Below, piece after piece: positions 25,136 to 31,406 of a DNA stretch of 49,946 nucleotides; within the stretch, counting starts at the first letter, position 1, and every line of letters begins with the position of its first letter. This stretch comes from a virus, in IMG/VR virus record IMGVR_UViG_3300042560_002642, positions 1 through 49,946 of that record. The stretch is one strand, 5' to 3'. The translations under genes were made by a program, and so were the position numbers. The notes beneath the pieces were generated by a model, which saw nothing but the letters and a program-made list of their open reading frames with translations, made no database searches and was not told where the DNA came from.

Positions 25136-25552
25136 ATGACAATTAAAAACTTACGCACCACCGTTGTTTGTTTTTTGGTAATGATAGTTTCTGTTGTAGC
25201 TTTCGCTGAATTAGTCGAGCCAACCCCAGAAGAATGGGGCGCGATTTTGGTTCAAGTGACCGGAAATCAGCTTTCTGTTTTGGCAATCGTCGCAGCCGTT
25301 GTTCAGGTGCTGATGTTGTTGTTAAGAACCCGTCTCGGCGAATACACCGGGAAAGTTCGGTTGGTACTCGTTTCTCTTATGTCAGTTATCGGCGGTGTTC
25401 TTGCTCTGAAAGCAAAAGGGATGGAGTGGGGTTCTGCTTTGGTACATTCAAGTGTTCTTGCAGCCGCTCAGGTTTTTCTGTATGACTTGTTCAAATATTT
25501 AAAACCGGATCAAGTTGTTCCCGCAGAACCAAAACGTTCTAAAAAACGATGA
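25136..25552 (+). CDS. Holin-like membrane protein (138 aa)
   Basis: The product has an N-terminal hydrophobic, signal-like segment (residues 9-25), two further membrane segments (about 45-65 and 75-95), possibly a fourth near 103-115, and a charged basic tail (PAEPKRSKKR). Topology and tail resemble class I holins, which open the inner membrane for the endolysin. It has its own promoter and strong ribosome site and is followed by two overlapping genes with spanin-like features. Family not certain. Confidence 0.6.
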   Translation: MTIKNLRTTVVCFLVMIVSVVAFAELVEPTPEEWGAILVQVTGNQLSVLAIVAAVVQVLMLLLRTRLGEYTGKVRLVLVSLMSVIGGVLALKAKGMEWGSALVHSSVLAAAQVFLYDLFKYLKPDQVVPAEPKRSKKR

Positions 25553-25902
25553 ATGATGTTTTTAAAGAACTAGTTTTTGACATTATAGCGAGAGAGGTAA
25601 TCAAGCGATTGATTGCCTCAATCCCTATCCTTTCTTTCGGTCCGGTTGGTTTCGTAGTCACCGAACTGCTTTTAAAATTTGCAAAAATGTTTTATGACAC
25701 CCAGAAGGAGCTGCTCATTTTTTATAAGTTCCAGTTTGTAAACGAAATCAATCAAAAAGCGTTCGATAAAGAGTTTCAAAAACTCACAACGGTAAACAAT
25801 GACCCAAATGCAACCCCAGAACAAAAACAAAAAGCGCTCGAAGACGCCAAAACTAAAATGGCTTTTCTTGTTCGCCACTCTATCTCTAAACAGTTGCACT
25901 AA
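25549..25902 (+). CDS. Membrane-anchored protein, candidate i-spanin partner (117 aa)
   Basis: It starts in the stop of the holin-like gene (ATGA). One hydrophobic segment (about residues 23-45, IASIPILSFGPVGFVVTELLL) is followed by a charged helical part. The 3' third overlaps a lipoprotein gene in another frame, the arrangement of Rz/Rz1 pairs. The membrane segment is not at the very N-terminus, so an i-spanin role is only a candidate. Confidence 0.5.
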   Translation: MNDVFKELVFDIIAREVIKRLIASIPILSFGPVGFVVTELLLKFAKMFYDTQKELLIFYKFQFVNEINQKAFDKEFQKLTTVNNDPNATPEQKQKALEDAKTKMAFLVRHSISKQLH

Positions 25903-26215
25903 TCTGGTTCACGTTCCAGATGTAGAATGGTGCGCGTCTGCCGGGGACTTCGGAGCCCTTTGCCAAAATTCCATCTCTGAAAAAAATCGACAGTTGTCCA
26001 ACAAAGAGTGGATTGAATTTCTTGAAGCGAAGTCTGACAACCCAAACACCCCGGAAACCAATGAAGGAAAAGGGCCTGCGCTCTGTGCTTCTTCCGAAGA
26101 TTTTGCTAGGGTGAAAACCGTGATAGAGCAGTTGTGCGAGGCCAAAAATTCTCAGTGCAGATTTGAAGAAGTGAATCAGGTTTTTAAAAGATTAGAAAAA
26201 ATCAGAAGACGATGA
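25799..26215 (+). CDS. Lipoprotein, candidate o-spanin (138 aa)
   Basis: The N-terminus is basic (NKNKKRSKTPKLK), then hydrophobic (WLFLFATLSLNSC) with a lipobox ending in Cys33. The mature part of about 105 residues has several Cys and a C-terminal helix. The first 104 bases overlap the preceding gene in another frame, as in Rz/Rz1. Outer-membrane o-spanin is the favoured reading. The mature part is longer than Rz1, so a different phage lipoprotein, such as an exclusion factor, is possible. Starts at 25799 or 25808 cannot be told apart. Confidence 0.55.
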   Translation: MTQMQPQNKNKKRSKTPKLKWLFLFATLSLNSCTNLVHVPDVEWCASAGDFGALCQNSISEKNRQLSNKEWIEFLEAKSDNPNTPETNEGKGPALCASSEDFARVKTVIEQLCEAKNSQCRFEEVNQVFKRLEKIRRR

Positions 26216-26952
26216 ACAAAATAGCAGTGCTCACGTTGGGTTTTATGAAATGGCAAATCATTGCCAAGTCTTTTGAGCAGCTGTATCGGACCAAGTCTAT
26301 AGCCTGGGAACACCACGTTTTAGACCAACACTACCCTCTCAACGAAAAAGAAAACCGCGATTCCCTTCGGGATATTTGCCTTGATTACAAAGCCACCCTT
26401 CATGACGCTGGAAAAAACCTCGGCCTCCACGAGGGGGTAAATTACCTGATTCAAAAAACCCAGCCAAAAGTTGTTATTGGGTACGATCCGGATTCTTTTC
26501 CTCTTAGGGTCGGTTGGGACGATGCTATTACGAAGGTTTTATGCGATAAGGTGGTTTGGTCAACCCTCGGAAACCCGCGCAGCCTTTCAGAAGTGAAAGC
26601 CCGGGGTTATCAAGAAGTGAATTATAATTTTGTAAGATGCTGGGTAACAAAACAAGCTGTCGTAAATTCGGTTTGTGCTTGGTGGGTTCCTTGGCTAGAA
26701 GAGGTCAAACTCACAGAACCGCGACCGTTTTATGGACACCTAGAAACAGAAATGTTTTCAAAGCTTAAGGGTCGAGAGTGGGTTTTTCTCCCGGGGTTTG
26801 AGGAATCAGATCACCTAAGGTGGCAACACGACAAAGAATATACGTTGTATAAGTGGGCCCATGCCCACCTAAAATCTTGGGATGGAGACTTTAAGTCTTG
26901 GCTTGAAGCGGGGATGCCTCACGAAAGGCCCGCTCCGGAAAAACTCCCCTAG
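26212..26952 (+). CDS. Glycosyltransferase, GT-A fold (GT2-like)
   Basis: A 246-aa protein. The nucleotide-sugar part is seen in KIAVLTLGFMKWQ at the N-terminus, DAGKNLGLHEGVNYLI (about residues 66-81) and a DxD-like IGYDPDSFPL (about 89-98). It lacks a membrane segment. It overlaps the lipoprotein gene stop (ATGA). It may transfer one of the phage-made dTDP sugars to host glycan, to virion proteins or to modified DNA; the sequence does not say which. Confidence 0.65.
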   Translation: MNKIAVLTLGFMKWQIIAKSFEQLYRTKSIAWEHHVLDQHYPLNEKENRDSLRDICLDYKATLHDAGKNLGLHEGVNYLIQKTQPKVVIGYDPDSFPLRVGWDDAITKVLCDKVVWSTLGNPRSLSEVKARGYQEVNYNFVRCWVTKQAVVNSVCAWWVPWLEEVKLTEPRPFYGHLETEMFSKLKGREWVFLPGFEESDHLRWQHDKEYTLYKWAHAHLKSWDGDFKSWLEAGMPHERPAPEKLP

Positions 26953-26970
26953 GAACAGAAAGACAAAAAA

Positions 26971-27402
26971 TTGACTAACACCTCTCGCGGAAATCATGTT
27001 TTAAGGGTTCCGATCCAGGTCTTGAATTCCCCAGAAATTCTCAAGATAATGCGCCGCCTTTCGCTTAGTAAAGAGGAGGCTGTGGGTAGGCTTGTTTTGT
27101 TTTTAGAATTCCAATACGCCAGAAAACAAAGGCCTTTTTCGATTAAGTTTGTAGATTCCAAATTCGGCTCTGGATTTTGCGAGGCTCTAACAGAGGCGGG
27201 TTGGGGAACAGCTGCGGGCGGGTTTTTTCGGTACACCCCCCCTGAAAACCTGATTAATAGGCCCGCGCTCTCGCGAGCCGGGAAAAAGGCGGCCCAACAA
27301 AAAAGGGACAAAAAAGGGAGATGGAACGGGCACCCGCGAACCTACAAAACAACAAAAAAACTTTTGGTAGATGCAGAAGGAAACGAAAGAGTTTCGTTGT
27401 AA
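26971..27402 (+). CDS. Winged-helix-like DNA-binding protein, unknown (143 aa)
   Basis: The likely start is TTG 26971, since no ATG occurs before residue 27. The first 90 residues (LRVPIQVLNSPEILKIMRR, SLSKEEAVGRLVLFLEFQYA, FCEALTEAGWGT) resemble the N-terminal winged-helix segment of phage replication proteins, and the layout is like the start of the 32197 gene. The C-terminal part is very basic (SRAGKKAAQQKRDKKGRW). DNA binding is likely; a regulator or a replication accessory role are both possible. Confidence 0.55.
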   Translation: MTNTSRGNHVLRVPIQVLNSPEILKIMRRLSLSKEEAVGRLVLFLEFQYARKQRPFSIKFVDSKFGSGFCEALTEAGWGTAAGGFFRYTPPENLINRPALSRAGKKAAQQKRDKKGRWNGHPRTYKTTKKLLVDAEGNERVSL

Positions 27403-27408
27403 AAATTT

Positions 27409-27615
27409 TCAACCCTCGTACAAAAACTCAAAAACAGACCGGAAAATATTTTCTCCAGGAACAAGCTTCACAACAAACCAAAACTCTTGTCGCGGCTGGA
27501 TTTTTTGCTCGTCCACAAAACGAAAAAGGTCAGCAGTCGAATCGAAGGTTGCGTAGGTTGTTCTGGAATTAACGGCAGGCAATGTGGGGTCGATAAAAAG
27601 ATAGTCTTTGTTCAC
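27409..27615 (-). CDS. Small protein, unknown (68 aa)
   Basis: It starts at GTG 27615 with GGAG six bases upstream. The product is soluble and mixed alpha/beta (KDYLFIDPTLPAVNSRTTY, EFWFVVKLVPGENIFRS). It lies just beyond a terminator for the histone-like gene, so its expression needs read-through or processing. The 3' end is six bases from the converging gene at 26971-27402. No family recognised. Confidence 0.5.
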   Translation of the reverse strand: MNKDYLFIDPTLPAVNSRTTYATFDSTADLFRFVDEQKIQPRQEFWFVVKLVPGENIFRSVFEFLYEG

Positions 27616-27626
27616 TTGGTTCTCCG

Positions 27627-27660
27627 AAAAAAAAGAGAGCCCCAGTTTTTCCCCTGGGGC
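27627..27660 (-). terminator. Rho-independent terminator of the histone-like gene
   Basis: On the minus strand GCCCCAG (27660-27654) pairs with CTGGGGC (27645-27639) around an 8-base loop, followed by TCTC and eight T. The T tract directly precedes the ribosome site of the next minus gene. Confidence 0.8.
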
Positions 27661-27681
27661 ACGGGAGTTCTTTGTGCGAAC

Positions 27682-27972
27682 TTAAGCGGCCTTGTTTTTG
27701 TTTTTGGCTGCTAGTTTGTTTTTCTTGTATTTGCCGTAGCCCATCTTTTTAAAATAGGCCTCGCGAGCTGCGTTGAGTTTTTCCAGTTGTTCGGCTGTTG
27801 GCTGCTTGCGAGCGACTGGCTTTTTCTTGGCTGTCTTGGGTGTTTTTTCTGCGACTGGCTCGACGGCTACTGCTGGTTCTGCACTAACTTGCGCTGGCAT
27901 AAAACCCTGTTTAAGCATCTGTGTGAATAGTTGCTCAAAAGGAATTTTGCTTTGTTGTGTTTTGTTTTTCAT
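27682..27972 (-). CDS. Histone H1-like basic protein (96 aa)
   Basis: A Lys/Ala/Pro-rich protein with a low-complexity middle (EKTPKTAKKKPVARKQPTAE) and a basic end (KKNKLAAKNKNKAA), like histone H1-type or nucleoid-binding proteins. AAGGAG precedes its ATG. It has its own promoter with a palindrome (28007-28035) and its own terminator, so it is regulated apart from the modification operon. It may coat phage or host DNA; this is inferred from composition. Confidence 0.65.
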   Translation of the reverse strand: MKNKTQQSKIPFEQLFTQMLKQGFMPAQVSAEPAVAVEPVAEKTPKTAKKKPVARKQPTAEQLEKLNAAREAYFKKMGYGKYKKNKLAAKNKNKAA

Positions 27973-28006
27973 TTTTATTCTCCTTGCTAGGTTTGTTTCT
28001 AACTAC

Positions 28007-28035
28007 AGTATCTCGCGTTTTGACGCGACGGGCAA
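28007..28035 (-). promoter_or_regulatory. Promoter with palindromic operator for the histone-like gene
   Basis: On the minus strand TTGCCC (28035-28030) and GATACT (28012-28007) are 17 bases apart. The spacer contains the perfect inverted repeat TCGCG-TCAAAA-CGCGA (28028-28013). A repressor bound there would block polymerase. Transcription would begin near 28000, about 27 bases before the ATG. Confidence 0.6.
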
Positions 28036-28106
28036 ATTGCGCTAGCTGCAAGAAAGATGGTTTATGTTTTGGTAAGGCTGAAAAAAAGACAGATTGAAAA
28101 ATTTTT

Positions 28107-28631
28107 TTATAGAGCAGGAAAAATGAGATTAAGGATTTTGTTTTTGTTTTCTTGTAGGTCTTCTTCTGTTTCGTTCCGGAGTGTTTCGTGTTTGAAAGAT
28201 TTTTTGATGTTTTCTATTTTCGTTTTTCGACCGGCCAACCAAGATTCCGTTTGGGTGTCATTTCTTTTGATATGTCTGTACTTTTTTTCTTGCTCGGAAA
28301 CTTCCAAAACAAAAATCTTACAGTCCTTGTCTTTTTTCTCGAAAAGCTGGAGACAGCTCGAAGCAAAAAACCTATCCCCTTCAAACAGATAGTTCCCGCT
28401 GGTTTTTTTTAAAAACAAATCCAAATCCGCAGGCGCTGCCATGGAGAGCCTATCGGTACCCTGGAACGTTCCGGAATCATATATGCCCAACAAAAACAAA
28501 TTGTATTTTGAATAATAGCGTCCGCTGATTCTTAAAAACTTAAACGGCTGATAGGGCCCAAGAGGTTCTACTACCATTTTCATCAAGCTTGTTTTTCCGG
28601 TTGCGGGCTCCCCGCCTATGCAAATAATCAT
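28107..28631 (-). CDS. P-loop kinase, predicted 5-hydroxymethyl-pyrimidine DNA kinase
   Basis: A 174-aa P-loop kinase with Walker A GEPATGKT (residues 7-14) at the N-terminus, FQGTDRLSMAAPADLDLFL (about 55-73) and GNYLFEGDRFF (about 79-89) as acceptor and Walker B-like parts. It overlaps the amino acid:DNA transferase gene by four bases. In phages with hypermodified thymine such as ViI and M6, a small P-loop kinase phosphorylates 5-hydroxymethyl-dU in DNA and a partner transferase then displaces the phosphate. Gene pairing and motifs support that role here; substrate proof is lacking. Confidence 0.8.
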   Translation of the reverse strand: MIICIGGEPATGKTSLMKMVVEPLGPYQPFKFLRISGRYYSKYNLFLLGIYDSGTFQGTDRLSMAAPADLDLFLKKTSGNYLFEGDRFFASSCLQLFEKKDKDCKIFVLEVSEQEKKYRHIKRNDTQTESWLAGRKTKIENIKKSFKHETLRNETEEDLQENKNKILNLIFPAL

Positions 28632-29524
28632 GAACGCTCTTTCAGAAATTCTTTTTTGAACGTTTCCCTTCTAAAATCCCACAATACAGACCAATCAACC
28701 CCGCTTGTTACTCGGGACTGCAAAATTTTTATTTCATCGTGCTGTCTATCAAGATAATAACCAACGTACCTTCTTCCTTCTTTGTACTTTTTGAAAGCGC
28801 ACAAGCTTGTTTCCACGTTCCAAACAGTGTTTTGTTTGTTCTGGGCTTTCATGTGAACCATCAATTTAGAAAAAGCCGGTTGAAGAAGTCTCCAAGAGTT
28901 CGGGTTGCCGACTAGGTCATCCCGCCGAAGGGCGTAGGCGAGCCCGTCTTTACAAGTTGAGGCCTGACTTAAATCCAGATTGTCTGGCTCCATCGGAAAT
29001 CCGGTCACGACGTGAACTGCCTCTAAATACAAGAACATTGAAAATCTGCCAAAATTTTTGATTTTAGACATTTCTGCCCAAGCGGTTTTATATGTCTGTA
29101 TTTTGTCCGAGGAACAAAGAAGTGAAAATTTCTGGGCCTGATTTATTGGGTAAATTAACGACCGATAGGATTCGAACGTTTCGCTGAGCAAATTCATTGT
29201 CTGTATTCTGAGACGGTCTTTTTGGAAATAACAAAGTTTTTTGTTTTTATTCCACCACCTATTGAGGCGACCCAAATCCACGTTCTCGAAATCAGGAAAT
29301 TCGTTGTAGATGTAAAACACGGTCGGGCCGCAGTAACAACAAGCGTACAAAAAGGCCAGCCAATATCTCTGTTCTATGTTTAGCTCGTACCTGTCACAAA
29401 CATAACGGAGCATCGGGTAAGAAGGATCAATGTCTCCACAAGCGGCGGAATCGTTGTGGTATTTATTGTATTCCTCAATCAATTTGCCAAAACTTGTTTG
29501 GTGGTAATTCTGAGACTGAATCAA
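28628..29524 (-). CDS. Amino acid:DNA transferase (aGPT-Pplase2-like)
   Basis: A 298-aa protein resembling the alpha-glutamyl/putrescinyl-thymine pyrophosphorylase family (AADT), which replaces the (pyro)phosphate on hydroxymethylated thymine with an amino compound. Family-like stretches are YWLAFLYACCYCGPTVFYIY (residues 54-73), LYLEAVHVVTG (165-175), ASTCKDGLAYALRRDD (188-203) and ETSLCAFKKY then RRYVGYYLDRQHDEI (238-265). The start is TTG 29524 with GGAG six bases upstream and overlaps the amidotransferase by 50 bases; it is coupled to the kinase (ATGA). The amino donor cannot be read from sequence. Confidence 0.82.
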   Translation of the reverse strand: MIQSQNYHQTSFGKLIEEYNKYHNDSAACGDIDPSYPMLRYVCDRYELNIEQRYWLAFLYACCYCGPTVFYIYNEFPDFENVDLGRLNRWWNKNKKLCYFQKDRLRIQTMNLLSETFESYRSLIYPINQAQKFSLLCSSDKIQTYKTAWAEMSKIKNFGRFSMFLYLEAVHVVTGFPMEPDNLDLSQASTCKDGLAYALRRDDLVGNPNSWRLLQPAFSKLMVHMKAQNKQNTVWNVETSLCAFKKYKEGRRYVGYYLDRQHDEIKILQSRVTSGVDWSVLWDFRRETFKKEFLKERS

Positions 29525-30098
29525 AGGTTACTCCGGTTCTGTCAAAAATGTTTTTGGTGGAACAAATAAAAGTAGTGCCCCCCTTTTTTCCCAGCCAAGC
29601 CGGTCTTCTTGGGTTTCTGCCCGCGAAAAGCCTGTTGTTTAAAAAATACAGCCCGGCAAACGACCCTTTCATCTGTGACAAAAACTTTTCCGGCTGTTCG
29701 TTGTCTAAGATTTTACAAAGCATTATCTCGCCGTCATTTTCTGTTTCGTAAGTTCTGTTGTATTCGAGTTCGTACTCTTGCTTGGTTCCCATGTGTATCA
29801 CGCCGTTGAACACCAAGGCGGAATTGGGTTTAACTATGGGTTGGTTGTTTTCCGGGTTCAGGTAGTCGCCGCTGGTAGAATAGCGACAGTGAGCTATTAG
29901 AGAATCAAAATCGGTTTTTTCTACCGACTGTAAAAACAGCTCAAAATCCAAAAATTTTTTGGTTATGATTTCAGAACCGCAAAGAGCGGAAAAACCAAAA
30001 GCGTGAAGGCCTCTTATTTTGGATTCAATCAGCAGCCTTGTTAAAGTTTCTTTCTGCTGACGAACGTCTGTTCCAGTCATTCCTACGATAGCGCACAT
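29475..30098 (-). CDS. Class II glutamine amidotransferase domain protein (Ntn hydrolase)
   Basis: A 207-aa GATase II protein. The start at 30098 places Cys2 (MCAIVGMTG) as N-terminal nucleophile; a GTG nine bases upstream would bury it. Other family marks are RGLHAFGFS (near residues 33-41), LIAHCRYSTSG (near 66-76), NQPIV and LVFNGVIHMG (near 90-99), and a central DGEIMLC. It has no synthetase domain. In its operon it could release ammonia from glutamine for amidation of a DNA-linked carboxylate, or pass glutamine-derived groups to the transferase. It begins two bases after the GNAT stop. Confidence 0.8.
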   Translation of the reverse strand: MCAIVGMTGTDVRQQKETLTRLLIESKIRGLHAFGFSALCGSEIITKKFLDFELFLQSVEKTDFDSLIAHCRYSTSGDYLNPENNQPIVKPNSALVFNGVIHMGTKQEYELEYNRTYETENDGEIMLCKILDNEQPEKFLSQMKGSFAGLYFLNNRLFAGRNPRRPAWLGKKGGTTFICSTKNIFDRTGVTFDSVSELPPNKFWQID

Positions 30099-30100
30099 AT

Positions 30101-30517
30101 TTACCACTTTTTGTAAATTGCCAGCTTTTTCCCGGAGGAGGCGGTTTTATATCCGATTAAAACAAAGCCCAGCTTTTTGTAAAATTCATTAGATTCTGCG
30201 TGTTCGGCGTCTGTTTTGAGCTCTATGGCTCCGCTCAGGGTGTTAATCAGCTGCTTGCCGAGGCCCTTCTTTTTATGTTCTGGGTGAACTGCTATTTCAT
30301 AAATTACGCTGGTTCCGTCTTTGGCTCTCTGTAGCCAGTGCATAAATGCTATTTCTGGGATTACAAAAAAGTGTTCTCTCGGGTTGTTTCCTTGCAGCCA
30401 TCTCCAAAACACTAACCCGCCGCCGACTTTTCCCAAGATTTCTTTGTTCAGGTCAAATAGTTTGGCTACCCATTTTTGATCAGAGGCTACAGCCCTTCTA
30501 ACCTGATATTTTTCCAT
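30101..30517 (-). CDS. GNAT-family N-acetyltransferase
   Basis: A 138-aa GNAT protein. The acetyl-CoA site is seen in YEIAVHPEHKKKGLGKQLI (residues 73-91), with the usual basic-x-x-GxG loop, and the C-terminal NEFYKKLGF (110-118) is the usual strand-helix pair. It overlaps the dioxygenase gene by 20 bases. In this operon it may acetylate the amine put on DNA, as GNAT-fold enzymes (for example Mom-type) are known in phage base modification. A role on a free small molecule cannot be excluded. Confidence 0.75.
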   Translation of the reverse strand: MEKYQVRRAVASDQKWVAKLFDLNKEILGKVGGGLVFWRWLQGNNPREHFFVIPEIAFMHWLQRAKDGTSVIYEIAVHPEHKKKGLGKQLINTLSGAIELKTDAEHAESNEFYKKLGFVLIGYKTASSGKKLAIYKKW

Positions 30518-31406
30518 ATAAGCGGGTGCCTTTTAATCTTTGTTTAGCGAATTCCAATTCTTCAGCTGCTGTCCCGCAATCTATCATTCTCTCTCTGTAA
30601 TAACAAACACAACTAATCCGCAGAGAACTTCTGATCGAGCCTATCAGCGGAGTGTTTCCGTGAGCGTGATGAGAATCGAACAAAAGCAAATCTCCCTGCC
30701 GTAAATCAACAGCAATGCGGAACTTCGGGAACACTAAGTTGCAACCGCTAAAATCGCCAGACCTTAAAACCAATATGCTTGAAAGGCCGCTTTTCAAATC
30801 CCCTTGGTCAGTATGGACGGCCGTCGACCAATTTTTATTGACGGTAATGGTTGTAAAAACGGTGTTAGGAATTACAAAATCCTTGGAAGTTTTGTCGACT
30901 ACGTTTTTTTGTATGGCAAATTTCTCTGGTGCTATTTCAGAATAGGCCTGAGAAACCCTCTGGAAAAAAGGCATCAGGGCGTTCCATTTAGCTGTTTCCT
31001 GAGCGGTAAACGCGGTCTGTCTACAAAATGGGAATCGCGGGTAGCGGTCAAAATATCCAATGATGGCAGAGTTGACCGCGTATTTAGACGGGATTGAATT
31101 TGATTTGGAAACCGTACCGTCTTTTTTTATGAACGGTTTAGCAAGCCCTTTTCCGGTTGCCATTCCCCGGTTGTTGGTTGTCTGTTTTATCGTGTTTAAT
31201 AACATTTTGGCTCTTTCGCACAGAGCCGGGTCTAAAACGCTTTTCCGAAAACAAAGAATTATGTTTCCTTGCTCGTCAAAAACATCAACAGAATCTTGAA
31301 TCAGCTCGTCGTAATCGCTTTCTTTTAACTTGGAGCCGACTAGGTTTTCTACTTGCTCGTCAGACAGTCGCGACGACGCTCTTATATTGCGCACGGATTG
31401 TTTCAT
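30498..31406 (-). CDS. TET/JBP-type 2-oxoglutarate/Fe(II) DNA dioxygenase
   Basis: A 302-aa dioxygenase. The Fe site is His198 and Asp200 (VHTDQGD) with a distal His249 in HAHGNT; Arg263 in SSLRISCVCYYRE is the probable 2-oxoglutarate ligand. TVFTTITVNKNWSTAVHTDQ and NLVFPKFRIAVDLRQGDLL are typical of the TET/JBP clade of nucleic-acid base oxidases. Members oxidise the methyl group of 5-methylcytosine or thymine. No cytosine-5 methyltransferase is in the genome, so thymine (giving 5-hydroxymethyluracil) or host-methylated cytosine are the candidates. It overlaps the ParB-like gene by 47 bases. Confidence 0.85.
   Translation of the reverse strand: MKQSVRNIRASSRLSDEQVENLVGSKLKESDYDELIQDSVDVFDEQGNIILCFRKSVLDPALCERAKMLLNTIKQTTNNRGMATGKGLAKPFIKKDGTVSKSNSIPSKYAVNSAIIGYFDRYPRFPFCRQTAFTAQETAKWNALMPFFQRVSQAYSEIAPEKFAIQKNVVDKTSKDFVIPNTVFTTITVNKNWSTAVHTDQGDLKSGLSSILVLRSGDFSGCNLVFPKFRIAVDLRQGDLLLFDSHHAHGNTPLIGSIRSSLRISCVCYYRERMIDCGTAAEELEFAKQRLKGTRLYGKISG

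Noticed and set aside
27321-27714. Plus-strand frames after the winged-helix gene
   Set aside because: They overlap the 3' end of that gene and the small minus-strand gene, and have poor composition and no ribosome site.
28057-28412. Plus-strand frames rich in Phe/Ser/Leu opposite the kinase gene
   Set aside because: They are shadows of the A-rich kinase coding strand; no ribosome site or domain is present.
28628-31406. Deazaguanine (queuosine-type) DNA modification because a class II amidotransferase is present
   Set aside because: No QueC, QueD, QueE, FolE or DpdA-like protein is seen; the neighbours are thymine-type kinase, transferase and TET/JBP oxygenase.
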